In this document: positions 34,281 through 42,474 of the stretch, piece after piece
Layout of the letters: each line of letters begins with the position of its first letter
Numbering within the stretch: the first letter of the stretch is position 1
NCBI GenBank assembly: GCA_050178795.1
Contig: JBFXFT010000002.1
Coordinates: forward strand, 102,267 to 166,266
DNA from: STF1-184 sp050178795
Lineage (GTDB): Bacteria > Bacillota > Clostridia > Christensenellales > UBA1242
Length of the DNA stretch: 64,000 bases
Direction of reading: 5' to 3'
Notes under the pieces: model-generated
Seen by the model: only the letters and a program-made list of their open reading frames with translations
Told to the model about the DNA's origin: nothing
Database searches by the model: none
Position numbers and translations under genes: made by a program

Positions 34281-34308
34281 TGATTAAGCACGAGTTTTAT
34301 AGTAAAAT
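34280..34308 (+). promoter_or_regulatory. Promoter of the membrane-protein triplet
   Basis: TTGATT, 17 bases, TAAAAT, 36 bases before the first gene. Confidence 0.7.
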
Positions 34309-34344
34309 TATGAAAGAAAAAAATAATTTTCAAGGAGAAAATTT

Positions 34345-35271
34345 ATGCAAGAATCACAATCTAATCAAAGCCTTCCAATCACTTTAATTGCTATAACAAA
34401 TATTTTGATATTTTTTCTTTCAATATTTTTGTATAGCTTAATAGGTGATGTGGTATCCTCTGGTTTTCTTGCCGTGGCATTAATTGCTTTAATTCCAGCC
34501 GTTGTTGGTGTTATTGTACTATTAGTTAAAAAGCCTTTAGGCAGAACAATTTATTTGGTCCTAAGTGCAATTTCTTTTTTAGCGGCAGTTGTGCTTAGTA
34601 CGATGAGTATGTCAGGAGATGTCACTGAAATTCTTTCAATACTTATGATACCATTTGTTAACATTGTTTTGTCTTTACTAGTTCTTTATTTAACTCAACC
34701 AAGTGCAGAAGAAAAATTAGTAAAAGAAAATCAAAAAGAACAAAAAGTTGCAGAGAGATTAAAAGCAAAAGATTTGCAAAGAGAACAAAGATTAATAGAA
34801 AGAGAAAGCAAAAGAGGAGTGGAGCGCAAAGGCACTAACTATAACTTGATAAAGTATATGTTGCTTGGCATTTTATCTTTATTCATAGTTAGCATTGTTG
34901 TACCATTCTATTCTGGCGATGTTGAAATTATGGGTGTGACTTTTTCTGCATCTGTAGCCATTATAGAAATAGAAAATGCTTTACTGTATAGCATATTGAT
35001 TATTTTACCAATTTTATCTTTATTTTTAGTTTCAATGTTTGTAAAAATTAAAAAAGATATTTTAGGTATGTTAGAAATTTTAATGCTAGTAGTTTACGCG
35101 ACTGTATTTTATATTTTAACAGATTTTAATTTTAGTGCAGCAGGCGCAGGTTTATTTATCTATATAGCCGCTTATTTAGCGCTTATAGCAACAACCGTAC
35201 TTAGTTTTATGCTAAATGATGTTTCAAAAATAGCTGTTCAAACAACCGACCCAAGCAAAATTAATTTATAA
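34345..35271 (+). CDS. Tandem membrane protein paralog 1
   Basis: A 308-residue protein with about eight membrane helices: four N-terminal, a charged coiled linker rich in K, E, Q, R (about 128-172), then four more. The C-half carries the shared block FYSGDVEIMGVTFSASVAIIEIENALLYSILIILPILSL and VKIKKDILGML found in the two following genes. The ribosome site and first codons (AAGGAGAAAATTTATG, then CAAGAATCA) are identical to those of paralog 2. The linker makes it the longest of the three. Family not recognised; function unknown. Confidence 0.6.
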   Translation: MQESQSNQSLPITLIAITNILIFFLSIFLYSLIGDVVSSGFLAVALIALIPAVVGVIVLLVKKPLGRTIYLVLSAISFLAAVVLSTMSMSGDVTEILSILMIPFVNIVLSLLVLYLTQPSAEEKLVKENQKEQKVAERLKAKDLQREQRLIERESKRGVERKGTNYNLIKYMLLGILSLFIVSIVVPFYSGDVEIMGVTFSASVAIIEIENALLYSILIILPILSLFLVSMFVKIKKDILGMLEILMLVVYATVFYILTDFNFSAAGAGLFIYIAAYLALIATTVLSFMLNDVSKIAVQTTDPSKINL

Positions 35272-35296
35272 AGAATATATTTTAAGGAGAAAATTT

Positions 35297-36157
35297 ATGC
35301 AAGAATCAAAATTCAATAAAAGTCTAATATTGACATTAATATCAACTCTTTCAATTTTATTTGCACTGGTTACATTTGTAGGCACTCTAGCTATTAATAA
35401 TGCCCTTTGGCTTAATGTTTTTGTGTCAATATTAATATTACTTATTCCAGCAATTTTGGGCGCAATATTTACAGCAACAAAAAATTATACTGGAGTAAAA
35501 GTTTATTTAGTAGGCAATATCATAATGTTAATTTTTTTAGTGGTAATGATTACTTTTACAAGCTCATGGGAGCATTTTGATATAACGGAAGCGTTAATTT
35601 TTTTAGACCCCGTGTTAAACTTAATTTTATCTATTATACTTGCACTTGCTTTTAAGCCAGAGAAAGAGCGAAAAAATAAAGTTACAAATTTAGCAAAAAC
35701 TAATGACAAGTCTAAAAAATTAGTTAAGGTATTTTCTGCAATAAGTTTAGTGCTATTTGTAGTTAGCGTTATTTTGCCATTCTATGAGGGAAGTGGCGAG
35801 ATTATGGGAATACCATTTAGTGCTTCAATATCAATAGCAAATATAGATAACGCGCTACTTTATATGTTGCTTATAATTTTACCAATTCTTACTTTATTTT
35901 TACTTTCAATGATGATAAAAATTAAAAAAGATATCTTTGGAATGTTAGGAATAATTATGTCCGTAGTTTATTTTGTAGTATTTTATGTATTAACAAAATT
36001 TAGTTTTGAGTATGCTGCGGTCGGTTTATATTTATATATAGTGGGTTTCATTACCTTAATTTTAACCACAATTTTTAGTTTTAAAATAAAAGACGATGTA
36101 GAAATTAAAGCGGAAACATTAAGTCTTGTTGATGAAATTAAAAATAGGCATATTTAA
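35297..36157 (+). CDS. Tandem membrane protein paralog 2
   Basis: A 286-residue protein of the same build as its neighbours: four helices, short basic linker (about 118-140, KPEKERKNKVTNLAKTNDKSKK), four helices. The conserved block is FYEGSGEIMGIPFSASISIANIDNALLYMLLIILPILTLF and MIKIKKDIFGMLGIIMSVVYFVVFYVLTKF. It lies 25 bases after paralog 1 with the same ribosome site, so the set is one operon born by duplication. Function unknown. Confidence 0.6.
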   Translation: MQESKFNKSLILTLISTLSILFALVTFVGTLAINNALWLNVFVSILILLIPAILGAIFTATKNYTGVKVYLVGNIIMLIFLVVMITFTSSWEHFDITEALIFLDPVLNLILSIILALAFKPEKERKNKVTNLAKTNDKSKKLVKVFSAISLVLFVVSVILPFYEGSGEIMGIPFSASISIANIDNALLYMLLIILPILTLFLLSMMIKIKKDIFGMLGIIMSVVYFVVFYVLTKFSFEYAAVGLYLYIVGFITLILTTIFSFKIKDDVEIKAETLSLVDEIKNRHI

Positions 36158-36192
36158 AACATTAATTTATATTTATTTTTAGGAGAAAATTT

Positions 36193-37086
36193 ATGAAAAC
36201 AGTAAAAAAATCTGTTGCAATTTGGTTAATGGTAGTATTATTAATTTTAGGACTAGCCTATGTGGGTGTATTTGATCCTAGTAATTTTCAAGTAAACACC
36301 GCATTTGTAATATTTTTTTATGGTGGTATTTTTGTACCATTAATCTTGGCAATTATAATTATGTCTACCAATAAATTGGCGGGCATAAAAACATATTTTA
36401 TAATAGAGTCAGTGCTTGTATTTTTTGCCATATTCACTACCGTAACCGACACTAATATGCCATTTGCCTATATTGCAATGTATCAAATTGTTGCGTTTAT
36501 AGTGGCCAGCATATTGTTTGGGCTTTCAAAAAAGGAAAGAATAAGCGCAAATAATAATAGGGTTCGCAAACCAGTTTCACAAAAGTCAGTTATGTATACT
36601 TTACTTGCCGTTACCTCACTCTTTTTAATAAGCATTGTTTTGCCTTTCTACGCAGGAAGTGGAGAAATTATGGGCATACAGTTTGATGCAAGTGTTTCTA
36701 TTATTGACCTTGATAGTCCAATCTATGCAATAGTAGTTGCTTTGCCAATTCTAGCATTTTTCTTTGCAGTAGTATTTGCAAAAATGAAAAAAGAGGCTTT
36801 AACCATAATGAATATTTTTGCACTTGTAATTTATTTGGCAATTTTCTATTGGTTAACAGAGTTTGACTTTGATTTTGCAGGTATAGGCACATACATCTAT
36901 ATTCTTGGTTATTTTTTACTAGTTTTGAGTACAATTTTTAGTTTCAAATTGCCTGAGGACGCTACATACGATTATACTCCACAATCTCAAAATATGAATG
37001 GTGCACCTACTTATGACAACACTAGAAATTATACAAACTCTTCACCAAACGGAACTACTACTAGTGGCAAAGATATTGAATGGTAA
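36193..37086 (+). CDS. Tandem membrane protein paralog 3
   Basis: A 297-residue member of the triplet: helices, a short linker (KKERISANNNRVRKPVSQK, about 115-135), the block FYAGSGEIMGIQFDASVSIIDLDSPIYAIVVALPILAFF, AKMKKEALTIMNI, and further helices. Only this copy has a hydrophilic Asn/Thr/Ser/Tyr-rich C-tail of about 40 residues. It starts 35 bases after paralog 2 and ends at a terminator shared with the SRP RNA gene. Function unknown. Confidence 0.6.
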   Translation: MKTVKKSVAIWLMVVLLILGLAYVGVFDPSNFQVNTAFVIFFYGGIFVPLILAIIIMSTNKLAGIKTYFIIESVLVFFAIFTTVTDTNMPFAYIAMYQIVAFIVASILFGLSKKERISANNNRVRKPVSQKSVMYTLLAVTSLFLISIVLPFYAGSGEIMGIQFDASVSIIDLDSPIYAIVVALPILAFFFAVVFAKMKKEALTIMNIFALVIYLAIFYWLTEFDFDFAGIGTYIYILGYFLLVLSTIFSFKLPEDATYDYTPQSQNMNGAPTYDNTRNYTNSSPNGTTTSGKDIEW

Positions 37087-37104
37087 CCAACTTTTATTGA
37101 CAAC

Positions 37105-37134
37105 AAAAAAGCAAGTTAAATACTTGCTTTTTTA
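37105..37134. terminator. Bidirectional terminator, triplet operon and SRP RNA
   Basis: AAAGCAAGT/ACTTGCTTT stem with A6 before and T6 after, serving the convergent transcripts. Confidence 0.9.
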
Positions 37135-37139
37135 TTTGA

Positions 37140-37406
37140 CCGTGCATCCTTCCTTGACATAAAACCACACTGTGAGCGCATAAATAGGTAATTACTTTAA
37201 AGTTGGTTTATGGCACACCCTTAATTCCACATGATGCTGCTGCCGTCAGGCTCTGACATGATTAGCGGCTAAGAAGTTGCATAAGACTTTAATATCAACA
37301 TCCCTTATTTGTGTTCTGCAATACAGCCTATGCCTAAAAAGGCATTCAACCTCGCTGAAGTGGGTTGCGAGTTACAGGGCACCACTAGCTCCCCGTCTAG
37401 CACGGC
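37140..37406 (-). ncRNA. ffs: SRP RNA, large Gram-positive type with Alu domain
   Basis: Read on the minus strand from 37406, the 5' end GCCGTGCTAGACGGGGAG, the TGCCCTGTAACTCGCA and GAGGTTGAATGCC Alu-domain segments are those of Bacillus-type SRP (scRNA) genes. The 3' GCACGGT pairs with the 5' GCCGTGC. The apical helix 8 reads GTCAGAGCC-TGAC-GGCAGCAGC: the conserved AGCAG bulge is kept but the loop is TGAC instead of the usual GGAA (37245-37248). About 267 nt. This RNA fills most of the intergenic stretch 37087-37534. Confidence 0.93.
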
Positions 37407-37413
37407 TATAAAG

Positions 37414-37442
37414 AGTATAGTATAAACTCATTATTTTTTCAA
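37414..37442 (-). promoter_or_regulatory. SRP RNA promoter
   Basis: Minus strand TTGAAA, 17 bases, TATACT, then 7 bases to the mature 5' G. Confidence 0.85.
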
Positions 37443-37471
37443 GTAATTTGTGCTTTTTAAGTTTAGTTTAT

Positions 37472-37500
37472 TTTGGAAAAATTTTTAATTATGTTATACT
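37472..37500 (+). promoter_or_regulatory. Promoter of HEPN-like/CBS gene
   Basis: TTTGGA (weak), 17 bases, TATACT with TGT before the -10. Confidence 0.55.
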
Positions 37501-37534
37501 TTTTTAAGTCAGATTATTATTTAGGGGAGTGAGT

Positions 37535-38257
37535 ATGGAAAAAACTAACGCAGAGCGCTTTATTGAGGCATATAATCAAATAGATTACGCTTTGAGAGTA
37601 CAATACAACTTTAAACGCAGTATGTCATTTAGTGACGTAGTTAGAAGGACAGTGGTGCTAAACGCCATTGTAAGAAAATATGAGGATTTACTTATTGACT
37701 ATGGAAGGCTAAGAAACGCAATAGTTCACCAAAACAATGCTGAGGAAATAATTGCTGAACCTCACACAAAAGTGGTAGAAAAAATGGAGCACATTGCCAC
37801 TTTAATAGTTACTCCTCCAAAGGTAATAGATACAGTTGCAAGGAAGAACATTTTGTGCGTGCAAGCCGATTTGAGCATAAAAAAGACCATTGAAACAATA
37901 AATCAATCTGGTTATAGTAATTTGCCAATTTATAAAGAGGGCGTGCTTGTTGGCGTTGCTAACGGACAAAGAATACTTGATAGAATTGGTCTAGAAATTT
38001 ATAAAAAGACAGATATTAACAATTTTATAGAAAACACACCAATCAGTGAGGTAGAGCGCCAAGATGGGCTAGATACGTATTACTCTTTAAGCGATGAAAA
38101 TTTGACCCTAGATACAGCACTTGATATGTTTTACAAAAACAGAAAACTACTTATTATTATAATGACAAAAACAGGCAATTATTTGGAAAAACCACTAGGT
38201 ATTATTACGAGTTCCGACATAATTGATATGAATCAAATTTTAGACAACTTTGAATAA
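37535..38257 (+). CDS. CBS-domain protein with HEPN-like N-terminus
   Basis: A 240-residue soluble protein. Residues 1-85 are helical and hold R60-N-A-I-V-H65, an Rx4H motif with a polar residue after Arg, the catalytic signature of HEPN ribonucleases. Residues about 98-240 form a pair of CBS domains (NILCVQADLSIKKTIETINQSGYSNLPIYKEGVLVGVANGQRIL; then LTLDTALDMFYKNRKLLIIIMT...LGIITSSDII), which usually bind adenine nucleotides. A nucleotide-gated RNase is a possible reading but is inference. Start ATG 37535 follows AGGGGAG at 5 bases; the GTG at 37529 is part of that site. Next downstream is the ileS T-box leader. Confidence 0.65.
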   Translation: MEKTNAERFIEAYNQIDYALRVQYNFKRSMSFSDVVRRTVVLNAIVRKYEDLLIDYGRLRNAIVHQNNAEEIIAEPHTKVVEKMEHIATLIVTPPKVIDTVARKNILCVQADLSIKKTIETINQSGYSNLPIYKEGVLVGVANGQRILDRIGLEIYKKTDINNFIENTPISEVERQDGLDTYYSLSDENLTLDTALDMFYKNRKLLIIIMTKTGNYLEKPLGIITSSDIIDMNQILDNFE

Positions 38258-38262
38258 AGATA

Positions 38263-38291
38263 TTGACTAATTTTGAATTTTGTTATAATAT
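38263..38291 (+). promoter_or_regulatory. T-box/ileS promoter
   Basis: TTGACT with TAATAT at 17 bases; an overlapping TATAAT lies at 15. Confidence 0.65.
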
Positions 38292-38302
38292 TTTATTGAA
38301 TT

Positions 38303-38540
38303 TAATAGCGATGATAAAGGACAAGCAAATAAAATTTACGGTTTTAGCGAGTTGGGGACGGTGCAAGCCCAGTAACTATTGTTTTAGGAGTATCACCTTT
38401 TAGCTTAACTTCCGAACTTCAGTAAGAGGTTACGGGGCTTTCCCGTTATAGAAAGCGAATATGTTGGTATTTGGTTATATTTTGAGACTGCTTTTATGCC
38501 TCTCGTGTAATTATTTACTGGCGAGAGGCTTTTTATTTGT
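38303..38540 (+). promoter_or_regulatory. T-box riboswitch for isoleucine
   Basis: The leader starts with the typical GCGATGATAAAGGACAAG, then stem I with the distal-loop GGTGCAA (38360-38366) and a specifier ATC followed by A (38392-38394), the Ile codon. A TGGT (38465-38468) can pair with the ACCA end of uncharged tRNA-Ile, and a terminator hairpin follows. The canonical TGGNACCGCG sequence is not intact. It fills the stretch between the CBS gene and ileS; low isoleucine charging should raise ileS expression. Confidence 0.85.
38498..38535 (+). terminator. T-box-controlled terminator
   Basis: GCCTCTCG/CGAGAGGC stem and a T5 tail directly before ileS. Confidence 0.9.
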
Positions 38541-38564
38541 TACATTTTAAAATAGGAGAATTTT

Positions 38565-41500
38565 ATGAAAAAAGAAACAGGTATGCCAGACTTTGTCAAA
38601 ATGGAGGAAGATGTCCTAAAGTTTTGGGATGAGCAAAATTGCTTTCATAAATTACAAGCAAAAAACAAGGACTCTAAAAAATATTATAGGTTTTTAGACG
38701 GTCCAATTACTGCAAATAACAATATGGGTATTCACCACGTTTGGGGAAGAACTTTAAAGGATACTTACATAAAATATAAAGCAATGAAAGGCTATGACCT
38801 ACACTATCAAAATGGTTTTGACGCTCATGGAACTCCAGTTGAAGTTGCTGTAGAAAAAGAACTAGGCATAAAGGACAAAAAAGAACTTGTAAACTATGGT
38901 CTAGGCAAGTTTGTTGACGCTTGTATGAATAGGGTAGACAAAATAAGCAAAATTCAAACAGAGCAAAGCATTCGTCTAGGTCAATGGATGGATTGGGAGC
39001 ACTCATACTTTACAAATAGCGATGAAAATATTACATCAATTTGGTACTTTTTAAAGAAGTGCTACGAAAATGGCTGGCTACAACTTAGTTACAAGCCAAT
39101 GATGTGGTGTCCTAGATGTGGTACGAGTTTAAGCGACCACGAAATGACAGGAAGTTACAAAGATGTAGAGCATACAGCAGTATTTTTTAAGTTGCCAATA
39201 AAGGAAATGAAGGCAAAAATTTTGGTTTGGACAACCACTCCTTGGACGTTAAGTTCAAATGTGGCGGTTGCCGTAAATCCAGAAAACGATTACCTTTTAG
39301 TTAAAGTAAAAAGCGACGAATTACCTGTAGTTGTAGGTAAAGAAGCTAAAAGAATATTAAAAGATGACGCAGTTGAAGTATTAAAAGAGTTTAAGGGAAG
39401 TGAACTAGTAGGGCTAACTTATGAAGCGGTATTCCCACAACTTGAAGTTCAAAACTTTGCTCATAAAATAGTGCCTTGGAAAGAGGTCAGCGCAGTTGAA
39501 GGAACAGGCGTGGTTCACATTGCTCCAGGTTGCGGACAAGAAGATAACGAACTAGGTAAAGAATTAGGCTTACCAGAAATTTCTCCAATTGACGAAAATG
39601 GCGAATTTTTGAGTAATTTTGGCTTTTTAGCAGGGTTAAACACTCACGACGCAGCGCAAGTTGTTTTTGATGAGTTAAAAGCTCAAAACAAACTTTATTA
39701 TACGCACAAGTTTAAGCACAGTTACCCAATTTGTTGGCGTTGTAAAACAGAAATAGTGTTTAGATTAATTGACAGTTGGTGCATAAAGGTTGACGCGATT
39801 AGACCAAGGCTTGTAGAGGCTGTCAAACAAGTAAAATGGCAACCAGAATTTTTGGAAAAGAGAATGTTAGACTGGCTTGAGAATATGGGCGATTGGCACA
39901 TATCAAGAAGTCGTTTTTACGGCGTTCCTTTGCCTATTTACCCTTGTTCTTGCGGACACACTACAGTAATTGGCAGTAAAGATGAATTAGTTGAAAGAAG
40001 CAGTAAAGAAGCGGTAGACAAAATACCACATTTACATAGACCATATATGGACGACTTAGAGATTACTTGTCCAAAATGTGGTAAACCAGTTAAACGTATT
40101 ACTGATGTTGGCGACGCTTGGCTGGATGCAGGAATTACTCCATTTAGTACTAAGGGCTACTTTGACAATAAAGAGTTTTTTGAAAAGAACTTCCCAGCAG
40201 AGAACGTAATTGAAATGCGCGAGCAAATTAGACTTTGGTTCTATTCTTTATTATTTATGAGCATAACTCTTGAAGATAAAGTGCCTTACAACAAAGTTGT
40301 TGGCTTTGCAAGTGTAGTTCAAGAAGATGGTAGCAAGTTTAGTAAATCAGGCTTTATGATTAAGGCTGGAGATGTTGCGGACCAAGTTGGTATGGACCCA
40401 GCGAGGTACTTATTTGCAAGTATGAATATTACTTCAGATGTTCGCTTTGGTTTTAATATGTTAAGCGAAGTTAGGCGTAAACTTTTAGGTTTATTTAATG
40501 CGTATACTTTCTTTAATACTTATGCGGTAATTGACGAGCCTAAACTTGACGGATATACACCTAAATATAAAACGCTATCTGTAACTGATAAATGGTTAAT
40601 AAATGTAACTAACGACTTTATTGCTAAGTGTGATGAGGCTTACGCAAATAACGAGAGTTATGTTGTAACTGCAGAATTTGAAAGTTACATAGACAAACTT
40701 ACTAACTTTTACATTCGCGTAAACAGGCGCCGTTTTTGGAAGTCTGATGACGGAACAGATAAATTAAATGCTTACTGGGTGCTATATAACGCCTTAAAAA
40801 CAGCAGTTCAAGTCATTGCCCCAGTTCTACCATTTATGACAGAATATATATGGCAAAATATGGTTAGAGAAGTTGAAAAGAAAGCGGCTGAAAGCGTATT
40901 TTTAAGCGATTTTCCTACAAGCATTATGGACGCAAAAGAAGAGCATATAGTTGAATATGTTAAAATTGCAAGCGACATAATAAACATAGGTCAAAGATTG
41001 AGGGCAGAAAATAGCCTAAAAGTAAAACAACCCCTAAAAGCCATTTATGTAAAAGCAAACGAAGAACAAAGACACGCAGTTCAAATGCTTGAAGACATAA
41101 TAAAAGACGAGTTAAATGTTAAAAATGTTATTTTTGTAGAAGATGAAAATAAATTTAACTTAGCATATTTAATTGTCAACTTTGCACTAGCAGGAAGAGT
41201 GTTAAAAGGCGAAGTTCAAAAGGCAAAAATGACACTTGAAAGTGCAAGCCAAGAAAAAATGGACGAATATGTTGCAGGGTTTGACGCTGGCAAGGTTAAA
41301 TTAGACGGCTTTGAACCACTTGACGCAAGTTTATTTGAAAGGAAACTTAAAGCAAAACCAGAATATGTAATAGCGGTAGAAAATGAACTAACGGTTGTGC
41401 TTGACATAACGCTAGACGAAGAGTTAAAACAAGAAGGAATCTTGCGTGAAATAATAAGACAAGCGCAAATTTTAAGAAAAGAAGCAGACTTCAACATTGA

Positions 41501-41690
41501 AGACAGAATAAACGCACAAATTACTTCGGATAGCGCTGAACTTACAAACATAATAAAGAAGTTTGAAGGCAAAATAAAACAAGAAGTGTTAATTAAAAAC
41601 TTAAATTCAGAAAAGTTTGCAGTAAACGGTGAAGGTCAAGTAGAACTTGACGAGGGACTTGTAACAATTAAACTTGGAAAGTTAAAATAA
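38565..41690 (+). CDS. ileS: Isoleucine--tRNA ligase
   Basis: A 1041-residue class I synthetase. The first signature, usually HIGH, appears as M-G-I-H-H within DGPITANNNMGIHHVWGRT; the second is K-F-S-K-S (DGSKFSKSGFM). The editing domain has WTTTPWTLSSNVAV and GTGVVHIAPGCGQED. Four Cys pairs (CPRC, CWRC, CSC, CPKC) provide zinc sites. The layout resembles the long IleRS type with the DGPITANN start rather than the E. coli form. The ATC specifier of the upstream T-box supports Ile specificity over Val. AGGAGA ribosome site; the pseudouridine synthase gene follows after 12 bases. Confidence 0.94.
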   Translation: MKKETGMPDFVKMEEDVLKFWDEQNCFHKLQAKNKDSKKYYRFLDGPITANNNMGIHHVWGRTLKDTYIKYKAMKGYDLHYQNGFDAHGTPVEVAVEKELGIKDKKELVNYGLGKFVDACMNRVDKISKIQTEQSIRLGQWMDWEHSYFTNSDENITSIWYFLKKCYENGWLQLSYKPMMWCPRCGTSLSDHEMTGSYKDVEHTAVFFKLPIKEMKAKILVWTTTPWTLSSNVAVAVNPENDYLLVKVKSDELPVVVGKEAKRILKDDAVEVLKEFKGSELVGLTYEAVFPQLEVQNFAHKIVPWKEVSAVEGTGVVHIAPGCGQEDNELGKELGLPEISPIDENGEFLSNFGFLAGLNTHDAAQVVFDELKAQNKLYYTHKFKHSYPICWRCKTEIVFRLIDSWCIKVDAIRPRLVEAVKQVKWQPEFLEKRMLDWLENMGDWHISRSRFYGVPLPIYPCSCGHTTVIGSKDELVERSSKEAVDKIPHLHRPYMDDLEITCPKCGKPVKRITDVGDAWLDAGITPFSTKGYFDNKEFFEKNFPAENVIEMREQIRLWFYSLLFMSITLEDKVPYNKVVGFASVVQEDGSKFSKSGFMIKAGDVADQVGMDPARYLFASMNITSDVRFGFNMLSEVRRKLLGLFNAYTFFNTYAVIDEPKLDGYTPKYKTLSVTDKWLINVTNDFIAKCDEAYANNESYVVTAEFESYIDKLTNFYIRVNRRRFWKSDDGTDKLNAYWVLYNALKTAVQVIAPVLPFMTEYIWQNMVREVEKKAAESVFLSDFPTSIMDAKEEHIVEYVKIASDIINIGQRLRAENSLKVKQPLKAIYVKANEEQRHAVQMLEDIIKDELNVKNVIFVEDENKFNLAYLIVNFALAGRVLKGEVQKAKMTLESASQEKMDEYVAGFDAGKVKLDGFEPLDASLFERKLKAKPEYVIAVENELTVVLDITLDEELKQEGILREIIRQAQILRKEADFNIEDRINAQITSDSAELTNIIKKFEGKIKQEVLIKNLNSEKFAVNGEGQVELDEGLVTIKLGKLK

Positions 41691-41702
41691 AGGAATAAAA
41701 AT

Positions 41703-42419
41703 ATGCAAATACAAGAAGAAATGGTAAAAGTGGTATATGAGGACAATCACCTTGTGGTAGTAATAAAACCTCAAAATGTACCAGTGCAAGAGGACGCAAG
41801 CAAAGACCCCGACTTATTTAATGCTATTAAGGAATATTTAAAAGAGAAGTATAATAAACCAGGCAATGTTTACCTTGGGCTTTTGCACAGGCTAGATAGA
41901 CCCACAGGCGGTCTTATGGTTTTTGCTAAGACCTCTAAGGCGGCAAGCCGAATGAGCGAAGCAATAAGGGAAGGCGAGGTTGAAAAGAGATATTTGGCGG
42001 TGCTAGTAGGTACACCAAAGGACAGAAGGGCAACACTAGTTAACTATTTAAAAAAGGACGAGAAAAACAACCTTGTAAAAATAGCGCCTTTAAGCGAAAG
42101 TGGCTCAAAAAAAGCAGTGCTTGATTACAATATTTTACAAGCAAACGAAAAATTGAGCCTTGCGGACATATCCTTAGAGACTGGAAGAAGCCACCAAATA
42201 AGGGTACAATTTGCAAACATTAAAAACCCTGTTTTTGGGGATGTAAAGTATAAGGGCGACATAGTTGTTGGAGCAAATTTATCTTTGTGGTCTTATAGGT
42301 TAAAGTTTGAGCACCCTGTAACTAAGGAAATTATGAATTTTGTTAGTTTTCCACCGCTTGAAGACGTTCCTTGGAAGTACTTTAACATAGAAAAATTAAT
42401 AAACAACACTTTGGAATAA
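41703..42419 (+). CDS. RluA-family pseudouridine synthase
   Basis: A 238-residue RNA pseudouridine synthase without S4 domain. The catalytic Asp is in LLHRLDRPTGGLMVFAKT (about 61-78), with LETGRSHQIRVQFANI and the FEHPVTKE ending typical of the RluA/RluC/RluD family. The compact size matches RluA-like enzymes acting on rRNA or tRNA; the target cannot be told. It is 12 bases after ileS and so shares the T-box-controlled transcript. Confidence 0.9.
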   Translation: MQIQEEMVKVVYEDNHLVVVIKPQNVPVQEDASKDPDLFNAIKEYLKEKYNKPGNVYLGLLHRLDRPTGGLMVFAKTSKAASRMSEAIREGEVEKRYLAVLVGTPKDRRATLVNYLKKDEKNNLVKIAPLSESGSKKAVLDYNILQANEKLSLADISLETGRSHQIRVQFANIKNPVFGDVKYKGDIVVGANLSLWSYRLKFEHPVTKEIMNFVSFPPLEDVPWKYFNIEKLINNTLE

Positions 42420-42433
42420 TTTAAAATTAACAC

Positions 42434-42468
42434 AAAAAAAACGAGTTTGATTAACTCGTTTTTTTAAA
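42434..42468. terminator. Bidirectional terminator, ileS operon and groEL
   Basis: AACGAGTT/AACTCGTT stem flanked by A and T runs between convergent genes. Confidence 0.9.
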
Positions 42469-42474
42469 CATTAT

